Source: Treponema sp. UBA3649 (GTDB lineage: Bacteria > Spirochaetota > Spirochaetia > Treponematales > Treponemataceae). From it: a DNA stretch of 30,435 nucleotides. The translations under genes were made by a program, and so were the position numbers. Below, one piece after another: positions 9,568 through 16,485 of the stretch (position 1 is the stretch's first letter; every line of letters begins with the position of its first letter). The DNA lies in the NCBI GenBank assembly GCA_002373325.1, contig DFKI01000034.1, forward strand, positions 1-30,435, read 5' to 3'. Under the pieces are notes generated by a model. That model was not told where the DNA came from. It saw only the letters and a list, made by a program, of their open reading frames with translations, and made no database searches.

Positions 9568-9686
9568 AAAAATCCTCCCGCATCTGTCAGGGCTCAAAAG
9601 CTCAAAGGACCGTTTTAAGGACCAAAGAGGCATTTTCGAGTCTCCTTCAAAGACATAATCTCACAAAAATGCGAATTTTTCAATAT

Positions 9687-9715
9687 ATTATATAGATAAA
9701 ACAGATAAAAAACAA
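9687..9715 (-). promoter_or_regulatory. Sigma-70-type promoter for the leftward TPR pair
   Basis: On the minus strand, TTGTTT (9710-9715) is followed after exactly 17 bases by a perfect TATAAT (9687-9692). It lies 120 bases upstream of the ATG at 9567 and is the only good candidate for the secreted TPR / giant TPR pair. Confidence 0.65.
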
Positions 9716-9724
9716 CAAAGTAAC

Positions 9725-9752
9725 TTGACGTTAATCAAAACTTTTGTAAAAT
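9725..9752 (+). promoter_or_regulatory. Sigma-70-type promoter for the TPR/phosphoesterase/ParB-like operon
   Basis: TTGACG (9725-9730), a 16-base spacer, then TAAAAT (9747-9752), 85 bases before the ATG at 9837. It is back-to-back with the leftward promoter; the two -35 boxes are only nine bases apart, so one bound regulator could affect both. Confidence 0.65.
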
Positions 9753-9836
9753 AAGAAGTATGTTGAAAAAAAAGGTGAACTTTAAGAACGCAGTTTTTAG
9801 AGGAGACCAAAATTTGTATAAAGGCGGAATCAGCAG

Positions 9837-11207
9837 ATGAACAACCCAATAGTTCTGATAATCACCCTTGTTCTGGTCGCGATGATAATATTCGTCGTCG
9901 CAATCATCATAAAAAAACTTATGGCGCCTCAGAAGATAGGAAGCATAAAGAAGATGATCAGGGACGGCAAGCTCAATTCGGCGGAAAAACTCGCGAAATC
10001 CATAGTCGCAAAGAATTCCAGGGATTTTGTGGCCCATTACTGGCTTGGAAAAGTCTATCTGGCGGAAAAAAAGACCGAGCAGGCATTCATTGAGCTCAAG
10101 ACAGTCAACGACAACGCACTTTTCGACGGTACGATTCCCGAGGCTGACTTCAGGAAGGAAATTGCCGTTCTCTACAATAAATATGGTGATCAGCAGGCGG
10201 CGCTGAGGGAGTACATTCTCCTGACCAAAATCGACCCCCAGAACGCGGAGAATTTCTACAACGTGGGAAAAATGTACGAGGCGACGGGTGAGGAGAACAT
10301 GGGAATCGGCTTTTATCAGAAGGCCATACAGCTCAACAAAAAGCACTCGAAGGCACACAGCGCGTTGGGCTACCTCATGCTGAAGAACAGGCAGATGACG
10401 GACGCGAAGACCGAAATCGAGACCGCAATCAGACTTAGCCCCGAGACATGGATTAACTATTTCTACCAGGGAAAGCTTCTGAAGGAGCTGGAGGATTACG
10501 CGGGTGCAATCAAGGCGTTCGAAAAATCCGAAAGGGACCATGACATAAGGCAAAAGGCACTGATTGAAAAGGGATCCTGCTACATGCTCACAGACCAGTG
10601 TGAGAGCGCTGAAAGCGAATACATCAGGGCAATCCAATACGCGAAGGACGATGCCTCACAGGAGACCCTCTACGCAAGATACTTTCTTGCAAGCTGCTAT
10701 GAGACCACCCACAAGATTGAGAAGGCCATAGAGCAGTGGGAAAAAATCCGGAGCAAAAACCCAAGGTTCCTGGACGTAAATTCCAAGCTGAACGAATACA
10801 AGGACCTGCAGAACAACGACCTCATCAAAGAATACCTCACGTCCGGCTCCGGAACGTTCATGGATTTGTGCAGAAGGGTCGCTACATTCTCATACAAGGT
10901 GGATCCCCAGGAGATTGAGGAAAAGCCATACGGATGCTCAATGATAGCCGTGGAGAACAAAAAGGACAACTGGATGAGCGGACGCAAGCAGATTTTCCGG
11001 CTTGATTTCTATAGGAACGCAGATCCGGTAAGCGACGGAGTCATAAGAAAAATCGCGGATGCCCTGAAAAACAGCAACTACATCAAGGCGATGATTTTCT
11101 CAAGCTCAGGATTCACAAAAGCCGCCGAAAGTTACGCAGACGGTCGCCCCATCGTCCTCATAGGAAAGGACCAGCTGGAGACCATACTCACAAAGGCGGG
11201 AATCTGA
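9837..11207 (+). CDS. Membrane-anchored TPR protein with degenerate Mrr-like C-terminal domain (456 aa)
   Basis: ATG at 9837, with AAGGCGG upstream as a modest ribosome site. Residues about 4-27 are one hydrophobic helix followed by KK, so the rest is probably cytoplasmic with the N-terminus outside. Residues about 35-330 carry TPR-like repeats (VAHYWLGKVYLAEKKTEQA, AENFYNVGKMYEATGEENMG, SKAHSALGYLMLKNRQMTDA). Residues about 340-456 resemble the Mrr/PD-(D/E)XK restriction fold in order: FMDLCRRV helix, a strand at GCSMIAVE, a strand at QIFRLDFYRNADPVSD, SSSGFTKAAESYA near 423, and PIVLIGKDQLETIL at the end. The positions where Mrr has its catalytic Asp and Gln-x-Lys carry Ser and Arg-Leu-Asp, so nuclease activity is unlikely. 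It is first in a tight operon, with a one-base gap to the phosphoesterase. TPR is certain; the Mrr relationship is inferred from motif order. Confidence 0.82.
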   Translation: MNNPIVLIITLVLVAMIIFVVAIIIKKLMAPQKIGSIKKMIRDGKLNSAEKLAKSIVAKNSRDFVAHYWLGKVYLAEKKTEQAFIELKTVNDNALFDGTIPEADFRKEIAVLYNKYGDQQAALREYILLTKIDPQNAENFYNVGKMYEATGEENMGIGFYQKAIQLNKKHSKAHSALGYLMLKNRQMTDAKTEIETAIRLSPETWINYFYQGKLLKELEDYAGAIKAFEKSERDHDIRQKALIEKGSCYMLTDQCESAESEYIRAIQYAKDDASQETLYARYFLASCYETTHKIEKAIEQWEKIRSKNPRFLDVNSKLNEYKDLQNNDLIKEYLTSGSGTFMDLCRRVATFSYKVDPQEIEEKPYGCSMIAVENKKDNWMSGRKQIFRLDFYRNADPVSDGVIRKIADALKNSNYIKAMIFSSSGFTKAAESYADGRPIVLIGKDQLETILTKAGI

Positions 11208-11208
11208 C

Positions 11209-11970
11209 ATGAAATTCCTGTGTGTTTCCGACATCGTAGATCCTCTTGTCTATTCCACGGGCGTAAAGGAGCGTTACGGAGATGTGGATGCTGTTCTCTG
11301 CGCGGGGGATCTCTCCATGGAATATCAGGATTTCATCGTGTCGGCACTCGGAAAACCGATGTTCTTCATCTTCGGAAACCACGATTTGAAAGATTTCCAT
11401 CTATATAATAGAAAGGCGGCGGCAAAGCAGGACAACGTGAACCCTCTCACGCAGATGGGAATCGGGCACGGAGGGGACTACATCAGCAACAAGGTCATAA
11501 GATGCAGGAACCTGAGCTTCACCACCCCAGACGGAAAAACAACGCCTCTTCTCATGGCTGGAGTCTCCGGCTCAATGAGATACAACAACGGCGAGGACCA
11601 GTACACGGACAGACAGATGTTCTTGCAGCTCCTTATGATGGTGCCGGCACTGCTCTGGAACAAGATTCGCTACGGAAGATACTGTGACATATTTCTGACA
11701 CACGCGTCCCCAAGGCACATTCACGACCGGGAGGACCCCTGCCACAAGGGATTCGACTGCTTCAACTGGTTCATAAAAAAATTCAGGCCCGCCATGCTGA
11801 TTCACGGGCACATCCACCTTTACGACCTGCAGGCCGTAAGAGCCACAAAAAGTGAGGACACTATGGTAATCAACGCATACAGCCATCTTGTCGTGGACTA
11901 CAATCCGGGATTCACCGGAAAAAAAGGAGAAAGCAATGCCCCAGCCATTGATATCCTCTATAACAGATGA
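11209..11970 (+). CDS. Calcineurin-like metallophosphoesterase (253 aa)
   Basis: ATG one base after the preceding stop, with GGCGGGA upstream. Motifs in order: SDIVD (7-11), GD (33-34), GNHD (56-59), THASP with His165, and GHIH (200-203), the usual dimetal phosphoesterase set. The first motif normally reads Asp-x-His; here it is Asp8-Ile-Val10, so one metal ligand is replaced. I recall this SDxVDP form as a subfamily signature, not a lesion. The substrate cannot be told from sequence; family members act on phosphodiesters or phosphomonoesters (nucleotides, cyclic nucleotides, lipids). No signal peptide, so cytoplasmic. It is translationally coupled to the TPR/Mrr-like gene before and overlaps the ParB-like gene after by 35 bp. 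Confidence 0.9.
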   Translation: MKFLCVSDIVDPLVYSTGVKERYGDVDAVLCAGDLSMEYQDFIVSALGKPMFFIFGNHDLKDFHLYNRKAAAKQDNVNPLTQMGIGHGGDYISNKVIRCRNLSFTTPDGKTTPLLMAGVSGSMRYNNGEDQYTDRQMFLQLLMMVPALLWNKIRYGRYCDIFLTHASPRHIHDREDPCHKGFDCFNWFIKKFRPAMLIHGHIHLYDLQAVRATKSEDTMVINAYSHLVVDYNPGFTGKKGESNAPAIDILYNR

Positions 11971-12919
11971 TGACTTCCACAAAGCCCGCAACAAGGCTTT
12001 TTTCAATGAAATCCAGCACATTCTCGAACCCGACGAGGCATCCCTGATTTCCTTCACGGACATAAAGCAGATGCTCAGACCGAGAAACGAGATTTACAAG
12101 GGCGTGGAGATAGTCCCCATCAACAAGATTGTGGGAAGCGAGGGACGCTACAAGGATTTCGACAACCATTTCTTCCCGAAAAGCAACTTCCTCAAGGCGA
12201 GGTGGGAGCGTGTGGATTCGGCGGTCCTACAGAACATCACTCTGCCTCCAATCTCCCTGTACGAGGCGGGGGGACTCTACTTCGTGAGGGACGGAAACCA
12301 CCGTGTGTCAGTCGCAAAAATGAAGGGACAGGAGTTCATTGACGCGGAGGTCGTGAGCATACAGAGCGAAATCATACTGAAACCGAGCACTTCCAAAAAG
12401 GATTTGCTCAAGCAGGTCCTGCACTATGAGAAGAGAATCTTCTACACAGAGACGAATTTCGGTGACATCACGGACTACTGGTGCCTTGATTTCACCACGC
12501 CGGGTCAGTACGACGTAATCTACAACCACATCCTCACCCACCGATACTATATCAACATGGACCGGGAGGGGGAGATTCCGTTCGAGGACGCGCTCATGTC
12601 CTGGTTCACGAAAGTCTATCTGCCGGTCGTAAACGCCATCGCCGCAAACCGGATTCTCAAAATCTTCCCGAAGAGAACCCTTTCCGACATGTACATCTAC
12701 GTGATTAAATACTGGGACGAGCTGAAGATGAGATTTGGAAACGACGTGAGCCTGGAGGATGCGGTGGAGAATTTCAAGTTCATCCACAGGGGACAGACGC
12801 TCCTTGGAAAAATAAAGAATCTCTTCGCCAAAAAGAGGATGAAGGATTTGTGCTCGGATATGACTCAGCAAGTTCCGTCCCCAGATTCAAAAGCTAAATC
12901 CATATCGGGGCAAGCGTAA
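11936..12919 (+). CDS. ParB/Srx-fold (DUF4032-like) protein (327 aa)
   Basis: Start at ATG 11936 (MPQPLISS), preceded by AAAAAAGGAGAAAGCA; the frame also extends to 11888 but without a ribosome site. Residues about 60-145 contain VPINKIVGSEGRYKDFD, LPPISLYEAGGLYFVRDGNHRVSVA (DGNHRVSVA at 119-127) and IDAEVVSI, the pattern of ParB/sulfiredoxin-fold proteins of the DUF4032-like type. Residues about 155-300 are helical and charged, with no recognised motif. The partner genes (TPR/Mrr-like and phosphoesterase) are in the same operon with overlapping ends. ParB-fold domains bind nucleotides (CTP, ATP) or DNA, but which applies here is unknown. It is not a chromosome-partitioning ParB: there is no parA neighbour and no recognisable HTH. 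Confidence 0.75.
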   Translation: MPQPLISSITDDDFHKARNKAFFNEIQHILEPDEASLISFTDIKQMLRPRNEIYKGVEIVPINKIVGSEGRYKDFDNHFFPKSNFLKARWERVDSAVLQNITLPPISLYEAGGLYFVRDGNHRVSVAKMKGQEFIDAEVVSIQSEIILKPSTSKKDLLKQVLHYEKRIFYTETNFGDITDYWCLDFTTPGQYDVIYNHILTHRYYINMDREGEIPFEDALMSWFTKVYLPVVNAIAANRILKIFPKRTLSDMYIYVIKYWDELKMRFGNDVSLEDAVENFKFIHRGQTLLGKIKNLFAKKRMKDLCSDMTQQVPSPDSKAKSISGQA

Positions 12920-13071
12920 AAAGAAGACCTATTTTTTTTTCGGAAAATGCCGATAATCAATGGGAAGTGTCAGCGGAAATTCACAAAAAGGAGTTTCGGG
13001 CGAAGCATGTCTTTCTGGATGTGCCTGTTCGTCTCGCTGGAGCATTTCATGGATATTTTCTCCAAAAAAAG

Positions 13072-13100
13072 TAATTAAGCTGAAAAATTTAGCTTGATTA
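13072..13100. promoter_or_regulatory. Inverted repeat upstream of the SpoIIE-operon promoter (possible operator)
   Basis: TAATTAAGCT (13072-13081) and AGCTTGATTA (13091-13100) are inverted copies with one mismatch, separated by nine bases. The repeat ends 25 bases before the -35 box. There is no T-tract after it, so it does not look like a terminator; a dimeric activator or repressor site is more likely. Confidence 0.4.
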
Positions 13101-13125
13101 ACTCAAGGAAAAATTATAAAAAAAC

Positions 13126-13154
13126 TTGACGACTGAAACTTTCAATGCTACAAT
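13126..13154 (+). promoter_or_regulatory. Sigma-70-type promoter of the partner-switching operon
   Basis: TTGACG (13126-13131), exactly 17 bases, then TACAAT (13149-13154). Transcription would start near 13161. This rules out a coding start at the TTG of the -35 box and places the true start of the phosphatase gene downstream. Confidence 0.75.
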
Positions 13155-13281
13155 AATCTATAGCATCGAAAACATTGCAGGAATGTGTGAAGGTGCTCAG
13201 TCGGAAGAGTTCGGTTTTTCCGTGGCCGTTCGGCTAAGATTTTGCGGACAGACCGTAATTACCAATGCAGGAGCGTTAATT

Positions 13282-14979
13282 TTGACGTTAAATGACAGTT
13301 TTGCCTACATACCTCTATTTGCACTTACAGCCATCGCTGCGCTGTTGCTCTTACTTCTAGTCATCGTAAGGAAAAAGAGTACGGCGAGAGTGAGTTTTAT
13401 AGCAATGGGTGCGGTAGGACTTCTGCTTGTCGCAAGCCTTTTCGGAGCAGTTTCCGTACTCAGGGGAAATTCGGACCAGAAAGCGTTCCTTAACTTCATC
13501 ACCTGCATTATGGTCGGAAGCATCGTGTTCATCCCCTATCTTATCATGCTTGCCACTTTCGAGCCGAAGAAAATCGACAAGCTGGTCCCCAAGTCATTTA
13601 ACGAAAGGGCCTTGAAAGCGGCTGAGCAGGTCAAAAAGGTCGAGGAAAAACCGAAGGAACTCAGTGAAAGCGACAAAGTGCTCATGGACATCAACAGGGA
13701 CTTCATGGCACATTCAGCGGAGGCATACGCATCGGACGACGGATACGGGACATTCCTCTCATATATCAACAAAACCATAAAGGAGCAGATAAACGCGGAT
13801 GGAGCGGCAATCCTCATGGTGGATGATTTTGAGGACATCGTTTCTGTTAAAGTATTCGACGGAGACTTCCCTCCCCCGTACAAGCTGCCGTCTGATTTGC
13901 CCCATAAGCCGGTCAGAGTCTCGACAAACTTCAAATTCGCGACTTTCCCGCTTTACGACAATATTTTCGGAGAGGTCACGAAGGGAGGCCGTCCGGAGCT
14001 GATTACCAAACCTGAGATGGACAGCAGGATCTATCAGAACGGACCCGAGGAATTCCTTGAGTGCGGAAGCTACATAATGGTTCCCTTGAAGGTGGGTGAC
14101 ACAGTAATCGGTCTCACAGCTTTTGCAAGAAAGAACGGAACCGAGAAATTCAATGAGCAGCACCTGAAGGTCGCCACAACTCTCACGGATTTCGCAGCCG
14201 CAATGATTAAGAACGTCATTTCCGTGAAGGATATAATAGAAAAGAGCGAGATGAACAAGGAATCTGAGATTGCCATGCGCATCCAGAACATGCTCAAGCC
14301 GGCGAAACTCCCGCTAATCAAGGGACTTCAGCTTTCTACGGTATGGAATCCTGCGGAGGGCGTTTGCGGAGACTTCTATGACGTGGTGGTATCAAGGAAG
14401 GACAGAATCACCTTCACTCTCGGTGACATAGCCGGTAAGGGTGTGAACAGCATGGTCGTTATGACTATGGTTCGGGCGATGTTCCGACTGGTAGTCAACA
14501 CGACACAGACTGCGGGAAAGATTCTCACATGGGTCAACAAGGGACTCTGCTCAGAATCTTTCAGCACGGATCATTTTGGTTCCGTCGCACTCATCAACTA
14601 CGATCCGCTTACGAAAAAAATGGAGCTTTCAAGCGCAGGAGTCGCACCTGTCTACTATTATGACAGCTCGACCGATGATTTCAAGAAGCTTACTGAGAAT
14701 TCTGAGCCAATCGGAGTGGAAAAAACGGCAGTTTACAAAGATTTGGTGCAAGAAGTCAAAAGTGGTGATATAATAGTAGCATACACGGACGGTATTGTGG
14801 AGGCTCAGGATGAGAACGGACAGCAGTACACTACGGACACCCTGCTCTCGCTGATTAAAAAGAATCATGCGAAACCTGGTAAGGAACTGGCAAACATTGT
14901 CAAGGCGGATGTAAAAAGATTCAGCGGTAACGCCGTGCAGCATAACGACGAGACCCTGCTGATTGTTAAAATACAGTAA
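13282..14979 (+). CDS. Membrane GAF/SpoIIE-type PP2C phosphatase (RsbU-like, 565 aa)
   Basis: Start chosen at TTG 13282-13284 because AGGAG (13269-13273) is eight bases upstream; the frame runs open to 13126, but that lies in the promoter. Residues about 9-30, 40-60 and 75-100 are three membrane helices. About 165-320 is a GAF-like sensory domain. About 330-565 is the SpoIIE phosphatase: GDFYD (363-367), GDIAGKG (381-387), YTDGI (501-505) and NDET (555-558). The last motif is usually DDxT, so one acidic metal position reads Asn here. It should dephosphorylate the STAS protein encoded next, releasing the anti-sigma partner-switch. It is followed 24 bp later by the STAS gene and then the HATPase gene. 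The input signal is likely sensed through the membrane segment or GAF domain; the sigma factor or other target is not in the window. Confidence 0.9.
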   Translation: MTLNDSFAYIPLFALTAIAALLLLLLVIVRKKSTARVSFIAMGAVGLLLVASLFGAVSVLRGNSDQKAFLNFITCIMVGSIVFIPYLIMLATFEPKKIDKLVPKSFNERALKAAEQVKKVEEKPKELSESDKVLMDINRDFMAHSAEAYASDDGYGTFLSYINKTIKEQINADGAAILMVDDFEDIVSVKVFDGDFPPPYKLPSDLPHKPVRVSTNFKFATFPLYDNIFGEVTKGGRPELITKPEMDSRIYQNGPEEFLECGSYIMVPLKVGDTVIGLTAFARKNGTEKFNEQHLKVATTLTDFAAAMIKNVISVKDIIEKSEMNKESEIAMRIQNMLKPAKLPLIKGLQLSTVWNPAEGVCGDFYDVVVSRKDRITFTLGDIAGKGVNSMVVMTMVRAMFRLVVNTTQTAGKILTWVNKGLCSESFSTDHFGSVALINYDPLTKKMELSSAGVAPVYYYDSSTDDFKKLTENSEPIGVEKTAVYKDLVQEVKSGDIIVAYTDGIVEAQDENGQQYTTDTLLSLIKKNHAKPGKELANIVKADVKRFSGNAVQHNDETLLIVKIQ

Positions 14980-15003
14980 ATTTGGACGATAAGGAGAAAA
15001 CTT

Positions 15004-15342
15004 ATGGAACTGAAAATACGAAAAAATGGTGAAGTCTACATCATTGACGTAAACGGCGAAATGGATCTTTACAATTCTTACAAGCTGAAAGAGCTGGTAA
15101 TGAAGATGCTTGAGAAGAATGTCAAGTCCTTTGTCATCAATCTGGAACAGGTTGACTACATCGACTCCTCCGGAATTGGTGCCCTCATCTACATCTGCTC
15201 TACAATCAAGAAGATGAACCTGAAACTTTACATTTCCAATATCCACGGCTCTGTAAAGAAGGTTATCGAGCTGACGAAGCTTATGGGATACTTCCCCATT
15301 GCAAATTCAGTGGAAGAAGCCCTTCTGATGATTAACGAGTAG
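15004..15342 (+). CDS. STAS anti-sigma factor antagonist (SpoIIAA/RsbV-like, 112 aa)
   Basis: ATG at 15004 with AAGGAG seven bases upstream. The whole protein is one STAS domain of normal length: beta-rich start, LEQVDYIDSSGIGAL with Ser56 at the position phosphorylated in SpoIIAA, and helical C-terminus. When phosphorylated by the HATPase partner it would be inactive; the upstream SpoIIE phosphatase would restore it, after which it binds the anti-sigma factor. It is flanked by exactly these two partners, 24 bp and 11 bp away. The assignment is strong; the downstream output pathway is not visible. Confidence 0.95.
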   Translation: MELKIRKNGEVYIIDVNGEMDLYNSYKLKELVMKMLEKNVKSFVINLEQVDYIDSSGIGALIYICSTIKKMNLKLYISNIHGSVKKVIELTKLMGYFPIANSVEEALLMINE

Positions 15343-15353
15343 GAGGAAGCGCA

Positions 15354-15899
15354 ATGGAGGAATTTAAGGAACTTCGCTCTGACAGCAATGACCCCCTGTT
15401 CGACAAATCAAACATGCTTTACAAGGAATTTCCCTCGGATTTCCGGCAGATCCGTTATTTTACTCTTCTGATTGTGCAGTCGGCTCCTCTTGAGATTAAG
15501 GAAATCAACCTCTTGGAGCAGCAGATTTCTGAGATTATCAAAAATGCCGTAAAGCATGGAAATCATTGCGACATAAACAAGAAAGTCCATGTCTGGTATT
15601 CATTCTCACCGAACCACGCTCATATTATCGTTGAGGATGAGGGCGAAGGATTCAAGGACCTTGAGAAATGGAATGATTTCAACCGGAAGCGTCTTGACTG
15701 TCTGCATACCTCCAATTTTGAAGAGCTGACAAATTACGTCACGTTCCGCACTAAGCAGTCCGACGAGCAGGACGGTGGAAACGCTCTCTTTGCTGCCCTC
15801 GAATATTGGAACGGTGGATTTGTCTACAATGACAAGCGCAATGGTGTTGCCATGCTGAAGAAATTCCAGCAGAAGCGTCACGGTGTCACAGTTGATTGA
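15354..15899 (+). CDS. RsbW/SpoIIAB-like HATPase (anti-sigma factor or switch kinase, 181 aa)
   Basis: ATG at 15354 with AGGAGG eight bases upstream, directly after the STAS stop. GHKL ATPase motifs: N-box EIIKNAVKHGNH (Glu60, Asn64), G1 box EDEGEGF (94-100), and a G2-like GGNALFAALEY (141-151). It is single-domain with no histidine-phosphorylation domain, as expected for serine kinases that phosphorylate STAS proteins. It is somewhat longer than typical RsbW because of an insertion between G1 and G2 (about 101-140). It completes the phosphatase / antagonist / kinase set. Whether it binds a sigma factor or another protein cannot be seen. No clear terminator follows before the ssrA promoter. 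Confidence 0.88.
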   Translation: MEEFKELRSDSNDPLFDKSNMLYKEFPSDFRQIRYFTLLIVQSAPLEIKEINLLEQQISEIIKNAVKHGNHCDINKKVHVWYSFSPNHAHIIVEDEGEGFKDLEKWNDFNRKRLDCLHTSNFEELTNYVTFRTKQSDEQDGGNALFAALEYWNGGFVYNDKRNGVAMLKKFQQKRHGVTVD

Positions 15900-15979
15900 G
15901 AATTATGAACGAGTCGGAGACAGCATCTGAAAATCCGGGTGCTGCAACTCCCCTACTCCTTCGGTTTTAAAATTTTCTC

Positions 15980-16008
15980 TTGACGGATTGGAAAAACTTC
16001 GCTATATT
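15980..16008 (+). promoter_or_regulatory. Promoter of ssrA
   Basis: TTGACG (15980-15985), 17 bases, TATATT (16003-16008). It lies about 30 bases upstream of the mature tmRNA 5' end. It is the third promoter in this window with a TTGACG -35 box. Confidence 0.75.
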
Positions 16009-16037
16009 ATAATTAAGCAAGTTCATTGACTGTTTTC

Positions 16038-16413
16038 GGGGGTGTCCCGGTTTCGACAGATAGGAGTGATCTTGTGCTGCAGGTGAGGCTGTCATCTGGT
16101 CTCTGATACAGGTGAAAACAATAACTGCTAAACGTAGAGAAGACGAAGTGTCTGAAAACGCTCAGCAGGCTCTTGCTGCTTAATTGTAGCATAGCCCGGA
16201 ACTCATGGGATGCTGTTCCTAATGCCATGATGTTCTGTCACAAACAGGGACTTGCCGCGTGATATGTTCGGGTTTTACGTGGGACTCTATCCGAAATAAG
16301 GAGACGACGCTTTTGGGGCTGCTACCGTTTCCCGACAACCACCTCGCCCTAATAAACCTGTAGAGGCACCTGGCCAGCTTATTTGGACGCGGGTTCAATT
16401 CCCGCCACCTCCA
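16038..16413 (+). ncRNA. ssrA: Transfer-messenger RNA (tmRNA)
   Basis: The 5' end GGGGGTGTCCCGGTTTCGAC and the 3' end with T-arm CGGGTTCAATTCCCG and acceptor CACCTCC plus discriminator A are classic tmRNA. GGGGGTG (16038-16044) pairs with CACCTCC (16406-16412). Bases 16065-16075 region (GCTGCAGGTG) pair with CACCTGGCCAGC near 16367-16379, forming the long H2 helix. CCA is not encoded. The tag frame starts at GCT 16127 and ends at TAA 16181-16183, giving 18 encoded residues ending QQALAA, the usual protease-recognition end. With SmpB it rescues stalled ribosomes and tags the unfinished protein. Confidence 0.96.
16127..16183 (+). other. tmRNA proteolysis tag reading frame
   Basis: From resume codon GCT (after AATAACT) to TAA the frame reads AKRREDEVSENAQQALAA. 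The ALAA end matches the ClpXP-type degron; the body is longer and more charged than common 8-14 residue tags. Confidence 0.85.
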
Positions 16414-16416
16414 TTA

Positions 16417-16463
16417 CCCGGCTTCTTGATGACAAAGAGTCGGGGGTTTTCAGGTTTTTTTTT
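16417..16463 (+). terminator. Intrinsic terminator of ssrA
   Basis: CCCGGCT(T)CTT at 16417-16427 pairs with AAGAGTCGGG ending at about 16444 (one bulge, one wobble), followed by GTTTTCAGG and a T9 run. It begins four bases after the tmRNA 3' end and ends just before the galE ribosome site. Confidence 0.8.
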
Positions 16464-16485
16464 GATTTTTCGGAGGTACACATAT

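Larger units (their letters stand above)
12920..13281 (+). other. Intergenic stretch and long leader before the SpoIIE phosphatase gene
   Basis: The first part has a T9 run (12933-12945 region) without a convincing stem, so termination of the upstream operon is unclear. A short ORF at 13007-13078 would encode 23 residues starting MSFWMCLFVSL; an AAGGAG lies upstream but at poor spacing (about 13), so it is doubtful. Next comes an inverted repeat at 13072-13100, then the promoter at 13126-13154. Bases about 13161-13281 are then a 5' leader of about 120 nt with no recognised riboswitch. Confidence 0.5.

Noticed and set aside
9735..10637. 300-codon open frame on the minus strand
   Set aside because: It lies opposite the TPR/Mrr-like gene, which has clear TPR repeats, a promoter and operon context; the antisense protein has no recognisable domain.
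10855..11207. Active Mrr-type restriction enzyme
   Set aside because: The catalytic Asp and Lys positions are not conserved, and there is no methyltransferase nearby.
13007..13078. 23-residue hydrophobic ORF
   Set aside because: The ribosome-like AAGGAG is about 13 bases away and there is no promoter; noted under the intergenic stretch only.
15905..15970. 21-residue ORF after the HATPase gene (MNESETASENPG...)
   Set aside because: No ribosome site and no resemblance to known peptides; it runs into the ssrA promoter region.
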